Shown here piece by piece: positions 47,813-60,155 of a DNA stretch of 64,000 bases. The notes beneath the pieces were generated by a model. It did not search any database and was not told the origin of the DNA. It worked only from the letters and a program-made list of their open reading frames with translations. The position numbers and the translations under genes are program-made. The stretch comes from Triplophysa rosa (lineage: Eukaryota > Chordata > Actinopteri > Cypriniformes > Nemacheilidae). Where the stretch lies: positions 20,521,948-20,585,947 of the forward strand of contig NC_079898.1 in the NCBI RefSeq assembly GCF_024868665.1, in the 5' to 3' direction. Each line of letters opens with the position of its first letter. The stretch's first letter is position 1.

Positions 47813-49422
47813 TTTAGTTTACACCGAGCGCTACTGCAAATGCAATGTCGATTTCAAAAAACACTGACTGCCTCTTCTGCATTGTTTGGTCATGCAGGTA
47901 GTTGTGCCAAAAACCAGTGGCTGAGCCAAACCCCAAAGCACTCAAACAAAGTAATGCGGAAAATGTCATGTCTCTGTATACAGTAAGTAACCTGGATAGG
48001 ATTCAACTGGTACTTCAACTACACTAACTCAGAAACTATTGTTCTGGAAAACCACACCAACCTAATACCCTCAAAGTACTACAAAAGCTTAAAAAAAGCA
48101 CCTTGATCTTTGATACCCACATCCTCCATCCAACATCAATCAAAGCTGTCTCATGAAACCCTCACATACACACAGGACAGCAATTAACATTCTTGAAAAT
48201 TGCATATTTAATTAAGGTAAACAGATACAGCCCCGGTGACCGCGGGGTCAAATCAATGCATGTGTGCAGCACACAAACGCTCGCATTTTTCTTGGAGTGA
48301 CCGTCGGCTCTTTCCTTCCTAAACGTTCACACACTGCAGGCAGAACGTGTGCTGCAGCCATTGGCTGAGGTCATCAGACGAGGGTGTCTCTGGAAATGTG
48401 TAGTTGCGTTTATAGCCGCACCCCTGGCATTCTGTCTATACAAGTTTAACACACCATCCCAAAAATAAAGAATTGTTATGGAGGGGATTTTCTAATGCGC
48501 TCTCTCTCTCTCTTTACCCTCAATGAAAACGCAGCACGCTGTGCGGAATCCAGTCACCCACGCACACAGTCAGGACACTTGATTCAAATTAGACATTTTC
48601 TTTACCGTCTTGTTCTAGCCTGTCTGGGCCTCAAGACTCCAACACTCCCTTGTTCTTCTACACAGAGATACACAGACTTCCTTCTCCCTCTCTCTCTATT
48701 TCTCTCTTGCCCACCCCATTCCCCCTCTCTCTCATTGAGGGTATCATTGTCTACATCAATCAACTATTCATTTATAACGCAAGAACGCGGTTCTGTATGT
48801 GTGTACAAGGCCGTGAATGGGTTTGTGAGCCCTCAGCATTACAGGAAACCAAGCAGCCCTTCCATAGATTACCCAATACCCAATGACTGCATTATAACAT
48901 TAAGACAAAAGACGACGAATAGAGGGAATATCCCATACTGGCTCACTGCTTCCTCTCTCACATCAGCCCAGAGCGGGTTATAAAAGAACAGAAGTAAACA
49001 TCTTAGAAAAACAACTCGGAATTGTGTCTTTGATAATAATATAATAGAGCTGCTGGCTTCCCTTGTGGTGAGGTTATTTATTAGTTTAGGCTGAAGAGGA
49101 CCTTTGTCTGTGGCAGCGACTGAAGCTTTTCCCGCACAGTGACAGCATGGGCACGGAAGACATACGACACTTTCGCAAAGAAAGTGAAAAGCGTGTAATT
49201 ATACATCCAAACAGTAAATACAGTAATTAAAACATTTCAACAAGCTTTGGAATTCATTTGGTTTAATCGTTCCTTTCTCAGGAGGACGCTTTGAAGACAT
49301 ATTTGTGATGCTAGATTTATGAGAATTAAAACTGTAGTGCTAACAAAACAAAATTACTGGTCTAGAGCATTTGTTTATAAAGAAAACAGTTAATACACAA
49401 AAGAGGTAGGGATGGAAACAAT
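47813..49422. other. Single-copy sequence; GC-balanced 48180-48900
   Basis: The 162-codon plus-strand frame at 48495-48983 crosses a CT-rich, low-complexity stretch and shows no domain. The segment 48240-48430 is GC-balanced and repeat-free. Nothing is assigned. Confidence 0.4.
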
Positions 49423-49597
49423 TCTGGGACACTTTTGACTACTATTGTCCTTTTTCCTACTATGGTAGTCAATGGTGGCCAAGAACGGTTTGGTTACAAG
49501 CATTCTTCCAAATATATTTCTCTGTGTTCATCTGAAAAATAAATTTATACAGATTTGAAACAACTCGAGAATGAGTAAATGTGAACTGTCCCTTTAA
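49423..49597. repeat. Family B, right-half fragment
   Basis: CTGGGACACTTTTGACTACT, TTTCCTACTATGGTAGTCAA, GTTTGGTTACAAGCATTCTT, AGATTTGAAACAACTCGAGA and GTGAACTGTCCCTTTAAA. The left terminus and first half are missing. Confidence 0.8.
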
Positions 49598-49612
49598 ATC
49601 TTAAAACATTTA

Positions 49613-49830
49613 TGCCCGGTTTCACAGACAAGGTTTAAGACTAGTCCCAGACTAAAATTAATGTTTGACCTGTCTTAACTTAAAAAAAAAAACTCACCCT
49701 GACATATCTTAAAATACTGCAAACCAGTAATGTTTTTTTCTATGGCATTTTTATTAAAGTGACTCAAATATCCTACTTCAACTAAGGTCTAGTCCTGGCT
49801 TAAGCTAAGCCTTGTCTGTGAAACTGGGCC
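49613..49830. mobile_element. MITE with GCCCGGTTTCACAGACAAGG ends
   Basis: Left GCCCGGTTTCACAGACAAGG then TTTAAGACTAGTCC. Right CTAGTCCTGGCTTAAGCTAA then GCCTTGTCTGTGAAACTGGG with CC, pairing over about 34 bp. TTA precedes (49610-49612) and follows (49831-49833), compatible with a 3-bp TTA/TAA target duplication as in PIF/Harbinger. The 218-bp element has no coding capacity. Class is inference. Confidence 0.8.
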
Positions 49831-49833
49831 TTA

Positions 49834-50345
49834 GGCTCCACTGGTGACTGTGCACTTAATTCTCAAAACACAGGTAATGAGAATAAGTTCCAAGTATAAA
49901 ATTTCTGCCTTTCCATTTGTGTCCTGATGCACAAACATACACAAACACACACACTGAGAAAACAGTCACACGTAACGGTTTCTCTGATGATTTGGATCGG
50001 CACATGAACACGATCCCATATGTGCTCCTAAAAAACGCTGTCCTCTCACGAACTGAGATGCCTGGAATGTGTGTCCATTTATTTGGAACACCAGAGTGCA
50101 ATTAAGAATCAAGAGGAGGAGGAGCAGGAAGGAATGGGAACGCAGGACAAATGAAGGGCACATATTTGTTATTGCCGTCTCTTAAAACCACAGAGATGAT
50201 AAAGAATCTTTGGCTGTTCTTCTGAGTCTCTCCGCGTGCTTTAAAAGACACAAAAGCCTTAAGCTTTTCTAGCACTCCCCAATAAATAAGCAGCACATAA
50301 ACAGTTTGTTGTTATAACCAAACTCTGTTCCGAATGCTTAAAGCT
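49834..50345. other. Single-copy sequence, nothing recognised
   Basis: Purine-rich patch at 50104-50160 (GAGGAGGAGGAGC-type). No exon or repeat. Confidence 0.4.
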
Positions 50346-50560
50346 TAAAGGGGTAGTAGTTCACCCCAAAATGAAAATTGTTTTACCATTTATTCACCCT
50401 CATGTCATTTCAGACCTGTATGATGTTCTTTCTTCTGCAGAACACCAAAGAAGATATTTTGAAGGAAGGTAACCGAAAAAAACTGCCCACCATTGACTTC
50501 CACTGAGTCTTATACAGGTTTCATTTTTTTATTTCAGGGTGAAATACATGGGTGAAATAT
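50346..50560. repeat. Family B repeat, left half
   Basis: TTAAAGGGGTAGTAGTTCAC, CCCAAAATGAAAATTG, TTTATTCACCCTCATGTCAT, GACCTGTATGATGTTCTTTC and AAGAAGATATTTTGAAGGAA. The right terminus is degraded (TTCAGGGTGAAATACATGGG), so the end is approximate. Confidence 0.8.
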
Positions 50561-52554
50561 CTGTGCACAATGCTGCTACAGATATTTTAAAGAGTACTCA
50601 GAAAACCATCAAAGTTTTTTTCCATACACATGCAATTGTTATTGTCCTTAAATCATTAGAATTATTATGATGCTACTGAAGCATAACAACAGATGTTCCA
50701 GTTTGTCCCCCATGCAAAAAAATTCAATTCGCTTGTTAAGGTGAGGATGTGGGTGGCGATGTGGATTAGACATGAAATCACGCAAAGGTTTAGGTTTGTT
50801 TGTAAATATTTGTTATGGGTTTAAAGGATAAGCAGAGGAAGCCTTTTTTCAATGTTCCCACGCATGCAAAGTAACACACTTGTGCATGTACAATCTTGTT
50901 TTTCCAGCCTTGAATACATTTGTCAGGTCACGGCACTAAACAGCTTCCTGTGGGGAATGATGCCCATTATCTGGTCAATCAGAACAGAATTAACAACATT
51001 TGTATTGATGTATGGGGGGGGTATTATCACTGGGAGAGCGTGTATGAGATTAGGTAACCATGGACAGCTGGGCTTGTATTGACTATCTAAATGTCATCCA
51101 TCTCATGGGGGGCTTTAAGACCCAACTTTAACAAGGCAGATGGCTCCTGCCACGACAAACCTATAAACTAAGGGCTAAGGGGCACATTCAGGAAACAATG
51201 GTGCCACTTTTGCGTCAGATATTTCAAAGTAAAAAACTGTGTCTTAAAAACTGTCTTATTCATCAATCACCTAAAATCCGGTTTAACCAGATGAAAAATG
51301 CACTGACACTTGCAAATACGCTTCCTTGTAAATTAGGCACATTGAAGACTCACCTTATTGACAAAACTGACAACAGACATGTACAGACATGGTTATTTGA
51401 CATGAACTAGAATCTAAAAACATTCAATATTAAACATTTTCAAAGTTCCTCTGCAAGCAAATTTGGTCTTTTGAAACGGAGTGACCAGGTTGCTTCACCC
51501 CCCTGAATGAGGAAAGTTACTGCTCATCTGAGAGATGGTCATCCATCACAGCAGAGCTACAGAGCAGACATATGTGCACAAACAAGCCTCCTCAGCCATG
51601 AAGAGTGAACATTCAATAAGTTAAAAAAGTCATCTTGTAGTCAGCAACCCCGACAAATCCATCTGACCCACGGAGCCAGAGGCATCTGCATGGCCTTAAT
51701 GGACGGAGCAGATGTTTGAACTACTAGAGAAACAACAATCTTTTATAACACTGAAGATAGCAGAGATGACATATTTAAGACATCATTTCAGGCTTCACAT
51801 GAACCTCTGACAAGGATATACAGAATATTGCCATAGGAACATGACATCATGAGTTGTTTCTCAAAGGCTTCAATCAGATCAAGAGCAAATAAGCCATTTT
51901 CTAAACTTTGCTGAGAAATAAAACCTATTAATCTTTGGTCTCCTTTTACTGTAAGTCAGCTATTGCCTCATTAATGTCTATAGTAGAAACATCGGAGACA
52001 AAGTTGAATTTTTTTTTCCTCTGGGTTATGCTCAATCATTGGTTAACATCGAGTGAGTTATGAGAGAAAACCTTGTGTTCTCACCTTGGAGTGGAGTGTG
52101 ACTTCCTCTCCTTCAGAGCAGATGTGTCAGACAGAACCATCCTTCTGACAAGAGGGGTCAAGGGAGGGGCCAGGGACAATCCCCTTGGAGGGTCAACCTT
52201 CTATAGTCAATCATTTAGGAGGGAAACTAAGATCACCATGGCACAGAAAAACACACACATACACTAGTCATTTACTAAACTTCTGTGGCATATCGCAGAT
52301 CCTTGACTGAAAACGAAGTCACTAAATGACAGAGCAGGTATCAAATCACAAGATATAGATACACCACAAACAGAGATACTCTCCAGAATCTTGTCATTGT
52401 ATATGCATGTCATAAAATTTAACCTATCATCTTTATAAAGCATAATTCTGATGCCTCTTCAGATAGCTTTTTAAACCCTATTGTAGGGTGTTTTGTGTCA
52501 TTAACTGCCGTGTGTATGAGTCCATGTGAAAAGATAAAACAGTTATATTAAATT
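50561..52554. other. Single-copy sequence, no gene seen
   Basis: Mixed composition. GC-balanced patches lie at 51480-51720 and 52070-52210. No repeat family or exon is recognised. Confidence 0.45.
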
Positions 52555-52720
52555 ACGAACAGGCACGTGCAGCGCGGGGGGTTTGTTGTGCGGTGGCGGA
52601 AGGCGCTTGGGCCCCTGCCCCTTTGCCCAAAGTGCCCTTTTTGATGCCCAAAGTGCAGTTTTTATGAACCGGGGAAGGGGGGCCCCCGGAAAGCCCACGC
52701 CCCCGATCAGAAAGTCTTGA
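52555..52720. repeat. Abrupt GC-rich insert, probably a repeat fragment
   Basis: Begins GAACAGGCACGTGCAGCGCG and contains GCCCAAAGTGCCC twice in near-identical form (about 52624 and 52650) and long G/C runs, in strong contrast to AT-rich flanks. The GCACGTGCA start recalls a dispersed fish repeat. The class is unknown. Confidence 0.45.
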
Positions 52721-52764
52721 GCACTTGTCAATCCAAAGGTCTCTGCAAAGGTCACTGATTATGA

Positions 52765-53212
52765 ATATACAGCACCAGTTTATGCTTCACTGAAATGTTT
52801 ATAATAATCTGAAAAATCTTTTTATTTGAAGTTGTATGCTTAAATGTTTAAAATTACTTTTCAGACAAAAATATGTTGTGCCAACATATCAATTTCTTTC
52901 ATTGGAAAATTATTTTTAAATGGATGACTTGGACCAAATAAAGAAGAAAAAGCAGCCAATAAGAGCCCTGGATATATGGTGAACCCTTCAAATGCCAAAA
53001 TAACGATTTAGCAAATTCTAGCCAAAGAGTGGCAACTTTGAAAATGCTAAAATATAACTTTTTTTATTTATTTTAGATTATTTTATTAGCAACATAACTC
53101 CCACAGTTATAATTGTCCTACGGTATTAATTTAGTTCCGATGAGTTTACTATTATTCTAAAAAATGAAAAAAAAAGAGTGTTTCCAACCTTTTGACTGGA
53201 ACTGTCAATACA
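52765..53212. repeat. Degraded TTTGACTGGAACTGT repeat
   Basis: The right end GTGTTTCCAACCTTTTGACT followed by GGAACTGT is the known terminus of a widespread fish repeat. The interior has TTTATGCTTCACTGAAATG, GATGACTTGGACCAAATAAA, GCAGCCAATAAGAGCCC and AAAATGCTAAAATATAAC in family order. The left terminus is largely lost (CAGCACCAG). It is an old copy with no coding capacity. Confidence 0.7.
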
Positions 53213-54610
53213 GTCCATTTCATTCAAAGTATTCATTAAAAACTTGAATTGAAAATAAACAATATAACCTTATAAGCTACCTTTTAGGCAGTAGACAGCA
53301 GGACAGCTCACTAGGTTTGAAAAAAACAGAATCTTTAATCGATAACAAGGAATAAGTCTTTAAACCCAACAACGAAAGCTATTTTTCTCTCCAGAAAGCC
53401 CTGAGAAAAAAAGATAGTCTCTCAATAGCCATCACTCTCTGTCAGCGTGTTATGGCCCCACTAATGCAACTGTATAAATTACGATTAAAGAATTATTCTG
53501 CTCTGTCTAGCAATTAAAGACACTCATGTGTGGCTTTCCAGGGAAGGCAGCCAGACTCTCGCCGGCACCAGCGCTGGCACTCGTTCATTCTAAGCGAGCG
53601 CCTCTCTCTTTGTCTTCCCTAAAAAAAATTATATCAGAAGGGAATGTGTGAACGAGCTGCAGAAATCTGTCTCCACGGCAGGCGGTTTCATACACGGCTT
53701 AAGCAGTGTCAAGATGCTACAATCTTGTTTCTGATCTGAACAGATAAGCTGGAGTGTGACTTTCTTGTTTCAGGGGCACATTGCCTTGACATTGGAAGCC
53801 CCACACTTCACATTTCACTGATGCATCACAATGCTCACGTTACCTAACCATATTTCCAAAATAAGCATATCCACAGAGCCTCATTTCAACCATAAGCATC
53901 TATCCTGCAAGCCCTTCAGGCTCAGTACAGACATGCGATCTTGTTACGCGTGCACAGGGAACTGCTGCAGCGCTGGTAAATGACAGATCATATGTACACG
54001 CCTGAGGTTTGCCAAGCCGTGAGAGATACCACGTCTGAAAGAGTACTCCACACCTCAGTGGGAAACCCTAACTAATGTTTAATTCCCGGGTTTTGTGGGT
54101 CAGGGTCGTACCTCCCTGTAGGATCTGGCAGCTGGGCTTGGCAGCGGTCCAGAGGAAGGTGGTTTCAACGCGGGTCTGCCGCCTGGCTCACCACTTCAAT
54201 CACATTCCGCCAACCGCTTAACGCCCCACGACAGCTGACATATAACATGCTGTTCCCTGCCACAGTATTTGCTTCTGAGACGGGCCGTCTACACTTCTAT
54301 AGTACCTGCAGTACTGATATGACAGGTTTTTCAAGGATATTTGTTGCAGATGTTAAAAACAAAAAGACCGGGTTGCAAATGAATACACAGTTTGGGTGCA
54401 AAGTGTGTTTGACTGCTGAGGTCATACTGTCCTCACTGGGTAAATACCCATGAATGAAGTTTCCTTTGCAGCCAAAGCGCTTGTGTTTAAAAATACTACA
54501 TTTCACAACCCTCCAGGGTGTTGGGCTGAGGTACCGGGCTACATTTTCTTCCCATCTGCACACGTAAGCATTCTTTCAGCTCACATTAAAACATTCACAT
54601 GCAAAGCAAA
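53213..54610. other. Single-copy sequence; candidate regulatory block 53430-54240
   Basis: The segment 53430-54240 is GC-balanced, repeat-free and shows motifs such as GTTATGGCCCCACTAATGCA and AGCAATTAAAGACACTC. No exon frames are supported. This is one of the better candidates for a cluster of noncoding regulatory elements, by texture only. Confidence 0.35.
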
Positions 54611-56247
54611 CCTGTGACGGGTAGCCAAAATCTTTACTCAAGTAAAAGTACAAGTAACTAGAGAAATTGTTACTCAAGTAAAAGTAAAAGTCACTATTTT
54701 AAAAATTACTCGAGTAAAAGTAAAAAAGTATGCAATGAAAAAACTACTCAAGTAGCTAGTTACATAGTTACTTAGTGCTCTCTTGTAGGGTTGCACGGTG
54801 TACCGGTGCTACGGTAGCATCGCGATGCTAAAGCTTCAAAATACCCGCGATGCCTCTCTATTTTTGAAATGGTAGTATCGTAGTTAATGTTGCATATGCG
54901 CATTAATATTTATTTGAACACTTACATCTTCCTTTTTGCGGTGTTTATCTCCAAAATGAATGTGTGTTTTAAATGTCTGGGACGAGTTAATGATTCAAAT
55001 TGGCGATTTGAACGAGTTGGTTAAATGATTCGCTAACTCAGTGGAAAATTGACGCCACCTACTGGCCGTTTTAGTTCTGCATTTAAAGTAAGCCTAATAT
55101 TTCCCTTTATAAAGACTGCTGTATCAATTAAATTTGTCCAACATTTGAATTAGTTCCTACGTGAAAAATGATCTAGTGTACTTTAGTATTTACTACAGTA
55201 AACTACTAAAACTCATAGATACTAGTGTTTTTGAGTCTTATCATAGTAAATATTTAAGTATACTACCGTATTTCTAGTATTTACAAATGACTAAATGTAA
55301 ATGTATTTGCTACAATTTATCCAATTACTACAGTTAATACAACAACATATTCTAGTGCAAAGTATAATACAGTTTACTATAGTAAATACAAAATGTTTAA
55401 TCTAAATCTGTGTTTTTTGTATAAATTTGAATTATATGGCACAGCATCGTGATACTACTTGGTATCGAGATACTTCAGCTGGTATAGTATCGTAAGACAT
55501 GTTTATGGTACCGTGACAACCCTACTCTCTTGTATGAAATACAAACTGATTTTAGACCAAACTCATGTTTTCTCATGTTGTATCACACGTGTGTGTTGTG
55601 AAAACCACACGCCCACCAACAAGTTTTCTTTTGTTGTTCAGATGTATATTTCTGCCAGCCCACGTCTCTGTGTCTAAACAGGTCACGCGCATGTTGTGGT
55701 GTCTGACGAACAGGTGAAGCGGGCGCGCCCACATGGCGGGCATTCAAGATTGCTGGCAAACAATATGACACATTTGCAGTTTTGATTGGATAGATATAGA
55801 TTCATATCCACTTAATCCAACACTCTTTGTGTTCTGCGCGTTCTTAAATTTCGTACGAGGAGTGAGTAATCCGCCGTTTCAGATGATTCAGATCGTGGTG
55901 CGAACTCAACAAATAATTTGAACTGATTCGTGAACCTATTCAAACGGTTTTGCCCATTGTTCAATTAATGCTTTCAAAAGAATCGACTGAAAAGAATCAA
56001 TCACTCGGGAATGGCCGTAAAAAGAGACGACAACCTTGGAAATAAACAAGGCATTTCATAATGCATATTTTAAAATGAAGCAACGAAAGAACGTCACGCA
56101 GTGTAACGAAGTAAAAGTACAGATTTTCTATTAGAAATATACTCAAGTAAGAGTAAAAGTACCCACTTTTAATTTTACTTTAGAAGTACATATTTTCCAA
56201 AAGTAAATGTAACGAAGTAAATGTAGCGCGTCACTACCCACCTCTGG
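54611..56247. mobile_element. Older repeat with AAGTAAAAGTA-rich ends, host of an hAT insertion
   Basis: The left portion has GGGTAGCCAAAATCTTTACT followed by repeats of CAAGTAAAAGTA. The right portion has mirrored ACTCAAGTAAGAGTAAAAGT, then GTAACGAAGTAAATGTAGCG and CGTCACTACCCACCTCTGG. These are the two ends of a common vertebrate repeat whose terminus is CCAGAGGTGGGTAGT. GACGGG occurs beside both ends and may be a target duplication. Removing the inserted 739 bp leaves about 890 bp. Confidence 0.7.
54786..55524. mobile_element. 739-bp hAT-like non-autonomous transposon with perfect 8-bp TSD
   Basis: Starts TAGGGTTGCACGGTGTACCG and ends GGTACCGTGACAACCCTA. The inverted ends agree at TAGGGTTG-CACGGT with small differences. 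CTCTCTTG lies immediately outside both ends (54778-54785 and 55525-55532). Just inside, ACGGTAGCATCGCGATGC on the left resembles GCATCGTGATACTACTTGGT on the right in inverted form. The interior is AT-rich with repeated TACTAAAAC/AGTATTTAC motifs and lacks a transposase. An 8-bp duplication is diagnostic of hAT-type integration. Confidence 0.92.
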
Positions 56248-59200
56248 ACGGGACAGACTCTGTGTGTTACTCACTGTTAATTTAGTACTAAACAAAAGCA
56301 TAAGAGCAAATATACATCTTAGGAAAGATTCCCTGGATGCATTCCTCGTAAAGCCCAGCGGGAGGGAATAAACAGAAGGCAACTGTACGGAAAAAAAAAA
56401 TTCTCAACAGCCAACAGACATTATTAACCTTCGTTACAGAAAATTGTGATCTAGCACATTGAGTTACCATACACTCCCTTCAAATAGCTATCCATCTGGC
56501 TGAAAACGACTGAACCGAAGGTGCTGAACTTTTCTTTAACAAAAAGATCAGCTTCACACCAGCTAGCGCTCATGTCTAACAGCACATGGCTTTCAATGCA
56601 ATCTTAAACTCCCACTGAGATTTATCTGCATGACTTGGCCACTTTACAGCATAGTTTTCACAGTTTTGGATGAGGATGGTTTGAGCTGGAAATGTACAGC
56701 ATTGGCAACAGAATCGAAAAATCATAATATGACTGTCGATATGAAAAGTTTGGCACGTGACTCAAACGTTATTGTTTATCATCGCTAGATGTTTGCTACT
56801 TTCCAAGCGACTGATGCTTCTTAGCTTCTATCATTCAAGAGACAAGCAGAACAAATCAAAGTCTTTGGCAGCCTACGAGGCATTTTTTAAACATCTCAAT
56901 CTTCTGTTGAATATGCTAAACAGCATCATATTCAATAGAGCTCAAAGAGTTCTGATGATATAACTATAAAGGCTCCAACAAGAGCATGCGTTTCATATTT
57001 TACAAGGCTATTATTTTGGGGTGGTCCTTCAGCCTGAGGAGTGACTGCCTTGTGCGTGCCACCATCGTAGTATGAAAATGACAAATGCTGTTAGAAGCAG
57101 AGAGAAAACATTGGAAAAGTGTGTGTGCTAGTCCAAGTTTGATAGAAAATATACTATATTTGAAAGATCATTCAGACAATTAATAATTGAAGAATCTTAC
57201 AGTGATGAAGACATGTTTACATGTTGATTTATAATAACAGGATGTGTTAACATCTATACATTTGGCAGATCCAAATTGACTTTAGTGGATTCCATGGGGA
57301 TCTATCCCAAGACCTTGGCCCTTTTAGTAACATGCTCTCTATTACTCAAGGAATTTATTAAAAAGTGAAAAGCTAATGATCGTGCCACTTCGTTTCTGAA
57401 AAAAACATACGATAATTATCTTCAACTGTATTCTATTGGTTTCTCACCAAAGGTTTAACACTGCTGGGAAGTCTAGAGCGCTCGCGGCGGAGACTGTGAG
57501 ATCACCGCTGCCTAAAGTAATTTGCGGTGTAAATATGCTGATATAAGCATCAATCAAATGCATGTTTTGTGACCAAAATTATGTGCCAGGGACACACTTG
57601 ATACCCAACACTAAATTAGGGCACAAACTGCAGACTTCGGCCAACCTTTATGCCAAACTGTAACATCCATAATCTTATTGCGATCAAACAGGCATATAAA
57701 AACTTCAACCTTTAGATTTATTATTGCTTACTGATTTTATGAAGTCACAGTGATTGAGCTATAAAACAGGGGCATGTCCCCTGATCTTAATTTTTGGGCA
57801 CTACTAGAGTACTTTTGCCAGGTGGCATGGTGGGAGTTAAATGCAGTGCCAAGCAGTGGTGATACAGACTCTCCAGGTGCCCTGGCTTTGCACAGAACCA
57901 TTAGCACAAGAAAAGGCGACCTGCAGAGTACAGACGAAGAGCACGCAGCTGGTCCCACAGCTTAACGGACACTACGCTGCCACTAGTAATTTAGAACCAG
58001 GCAAAAATAAAAAAAGAGGAGGGGGAACGAAAGAAAGTCTATAAACTTCTTGGGTTAATCCCCTGGAGGTGGAAGCTATTATGTGAAGCATAGATAACAT
58101 ACCAGAGCATGTGGAAAGAATCAGCAGAAAAGTGTGACACTCGCACAAACACACACGCAAACAGCATGCATTATCTACATGCACAAGTACGCTGACGTAG
58201 AAACTGTGTGCGATTTATGCCTAAAATTGTACTTTAAAAAGTTCAGTGACGTTACCGTCCAGCCTGCAAACATAAATATATCTGGACGCAATCGGAAGTT
58301 CAAGGACACTGTCCAAGGCACACACTCTCAAACAGTAGGTTCTGTGCTAATTTTGCCTTCCGCTCACACCGGCGCACACACACACGCAAAACAAAAGCGT
58401 GGCTCGCTCCAGCACTAGAGCATGGCTGGGGAAAAGCTCAGTTTTCAGACTGGGATGCTTCGAGTTCCAAAGGGGCGTACATGAAAGAAAACCTGTGCAT
58501 GAGAGTGCCCAAGGATACACGGCGGTGCTCAATGTGAGGACAATTTAGGCCTGATGGAAAAAGCCGGATCAAAGGCCCGAGCGCCGTAATTGCACATTCC
58601 CCAACTAACACTGCGCCATTTGAAGAGCGAGCCAGACCTCCAGTCTCCTCAGAGGACCAGCTACGTTCTTTCCTCTTTACAAGAAGAGCTGCGCACTGCG
58701 TTTCACGGTGAGACACAGAAGAGAGGGAGGAAGGAGAAATAAAGAGAGAAAGACAAACAAAGGAAGGGCGAATGAGGGAAGATGAGAGTGGATCTCTGCA
58801 AGAAAAGGGCAAAGTGTCCAAAGAAAAGTGATTTCTGTAAAACATGTCACCTTCTGAAAATATTTGTAAGATCTCAATCAAATATAAACAGCACAAAAGA
58901 ACATTGTCAAGACCAAGAAGTCTTTTGCACCACTTATTTGGATCTGATGCGTCACTCACAACATATTATTCAATTATATTTATTCAGTCATGTTTTTTAT
59001 TTTTTCAAATAGAAAAAACTTTTTACTTTTTGTTGCCTATAGAAACACCGGTCACGCCGTCTCAGTCTGGCACCATTGCACTCAAGTCTATAGCTTTCAG
59101 ATTTATAGAGATATACATTGAGTATGGGTGGGGGAGCTATTGAAAATGAAATTCATTTTTGGCCTCAGTGCAAAGGCAATCATGGGTAAAATGATTCTCT

Positions 59201-59884
59201 TTAGGAGTTCTAACTGAGCCAAGACCCCGAGGTGATTAACGGCAGTCGTAAGAATGAGAAAAGAAGCAACAGGGCCACTCATTTGCCCCTGCCAACACTT
59301 CTCTGTGTGGCCGTAAATAAAAAAAACAAATACATGACAATTAACGCTTTCATGTGTTTCTCTTTGCGGTTAGCTCTTACTTGCCAAGCTAGAAGACATC
59401 TCAACTGACCTGAAGCCAAGTTTGGTTTGTGTGGTTTTTTCTGCTGCCTTAGGTGATTAGTGGATATGTTTTGAAAGTGCATGTCCCCTCGCACGTTTTA
59501 GGGGTCGATTTGACGGTGCTCTCCACAAGTGCTTGCTATTAGGATCTGCCTGGTTTTATGTTGCGTCTAGACTTTAATAGTTGGTTTGTGCTCGCTCTCA
59601 ACGACTCCCATGCTTCTACGTCCAACAGATGCACCCCTCTTCTCTTGTCCAAAAGCCAGACGGGGAGAGTGACAGTTTAGGCTACTAATGAAATAAATAC
59701 ACACGAGTGAGCTCAGTGTGTTGACAGGAGTCCTCTGGGTAAATGGAAATACAAGAGCAAAACACCAAAACTTTATTAGTGAGTACACTAATAAGCTCAT
59801 ATTTTTCTTTACTCTTACAAAGATAAAACACTATGTTGTTGGACATGGATATGGCTAAATACTTACTTGCCTCCTGGATGGCAC
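56248..59884. other. Long single-copy stretch, no gene seen
   Basis: No repeat family is recognised. The minus-strand frame at 58438-58959 (173 codons) and the shorter frames at 57737-58044 lack domains, and I treat them as chance. GC-balanced, repeat-free blocks occur at 57470-57530, 57780-57970 and 58430-58700. Short ACAC runs lie near 58147 and 58377. Confidence 0.4.
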
Positions 59885-60155
59885 TTAAAGGGATACTTCA
59901 CCAAAAATGTTTAATTCTGTCATCATTTATTCACCCTCTTGTCATTTCAAACCTGTATGACTTTCTTTCTTCTGCAGAACACAAAAGATGATATTTTGAA
60001 GAATGTTGGTAACTGAACCACAGCGGTGCTCATTGACTTGCATTGGTTTTGTGTCCATACAATAGAAGTCAATGGGTACCGCCGTGTTCGGTTACCAACA
60101 TTCTTCGAAATATCTTCTTTTGTCTTCTCAAATTTTAAGTGAACTATTTCTTTAA
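59885..60155. repeat. Family B repeat, full copy
   Basis: TTAAAGGGATACTTCACCAA, CTGTCATCATTTATTCACCC, TTTCAAACCTGTATGACTTT, TCTGCAGAACACAAAAGATG, TCAATGGGTACCGCCGTGTT and AGTGAACTATTTCTTTAAG in family order. It is similar in layout to the copy at 33880. Confidence 0.9.

Noticed and set aside
48495..48983. 162-codon plus-strand ORF
   Set aside because: Crosses CT-rich low-complexity sequence and shows no domain.
58438..58959. 173-codon minus-strand ORF
   Set aside because: No recognisable domain or splice context; a serine-rich middle comes from a purine-rich plus-strand tract.
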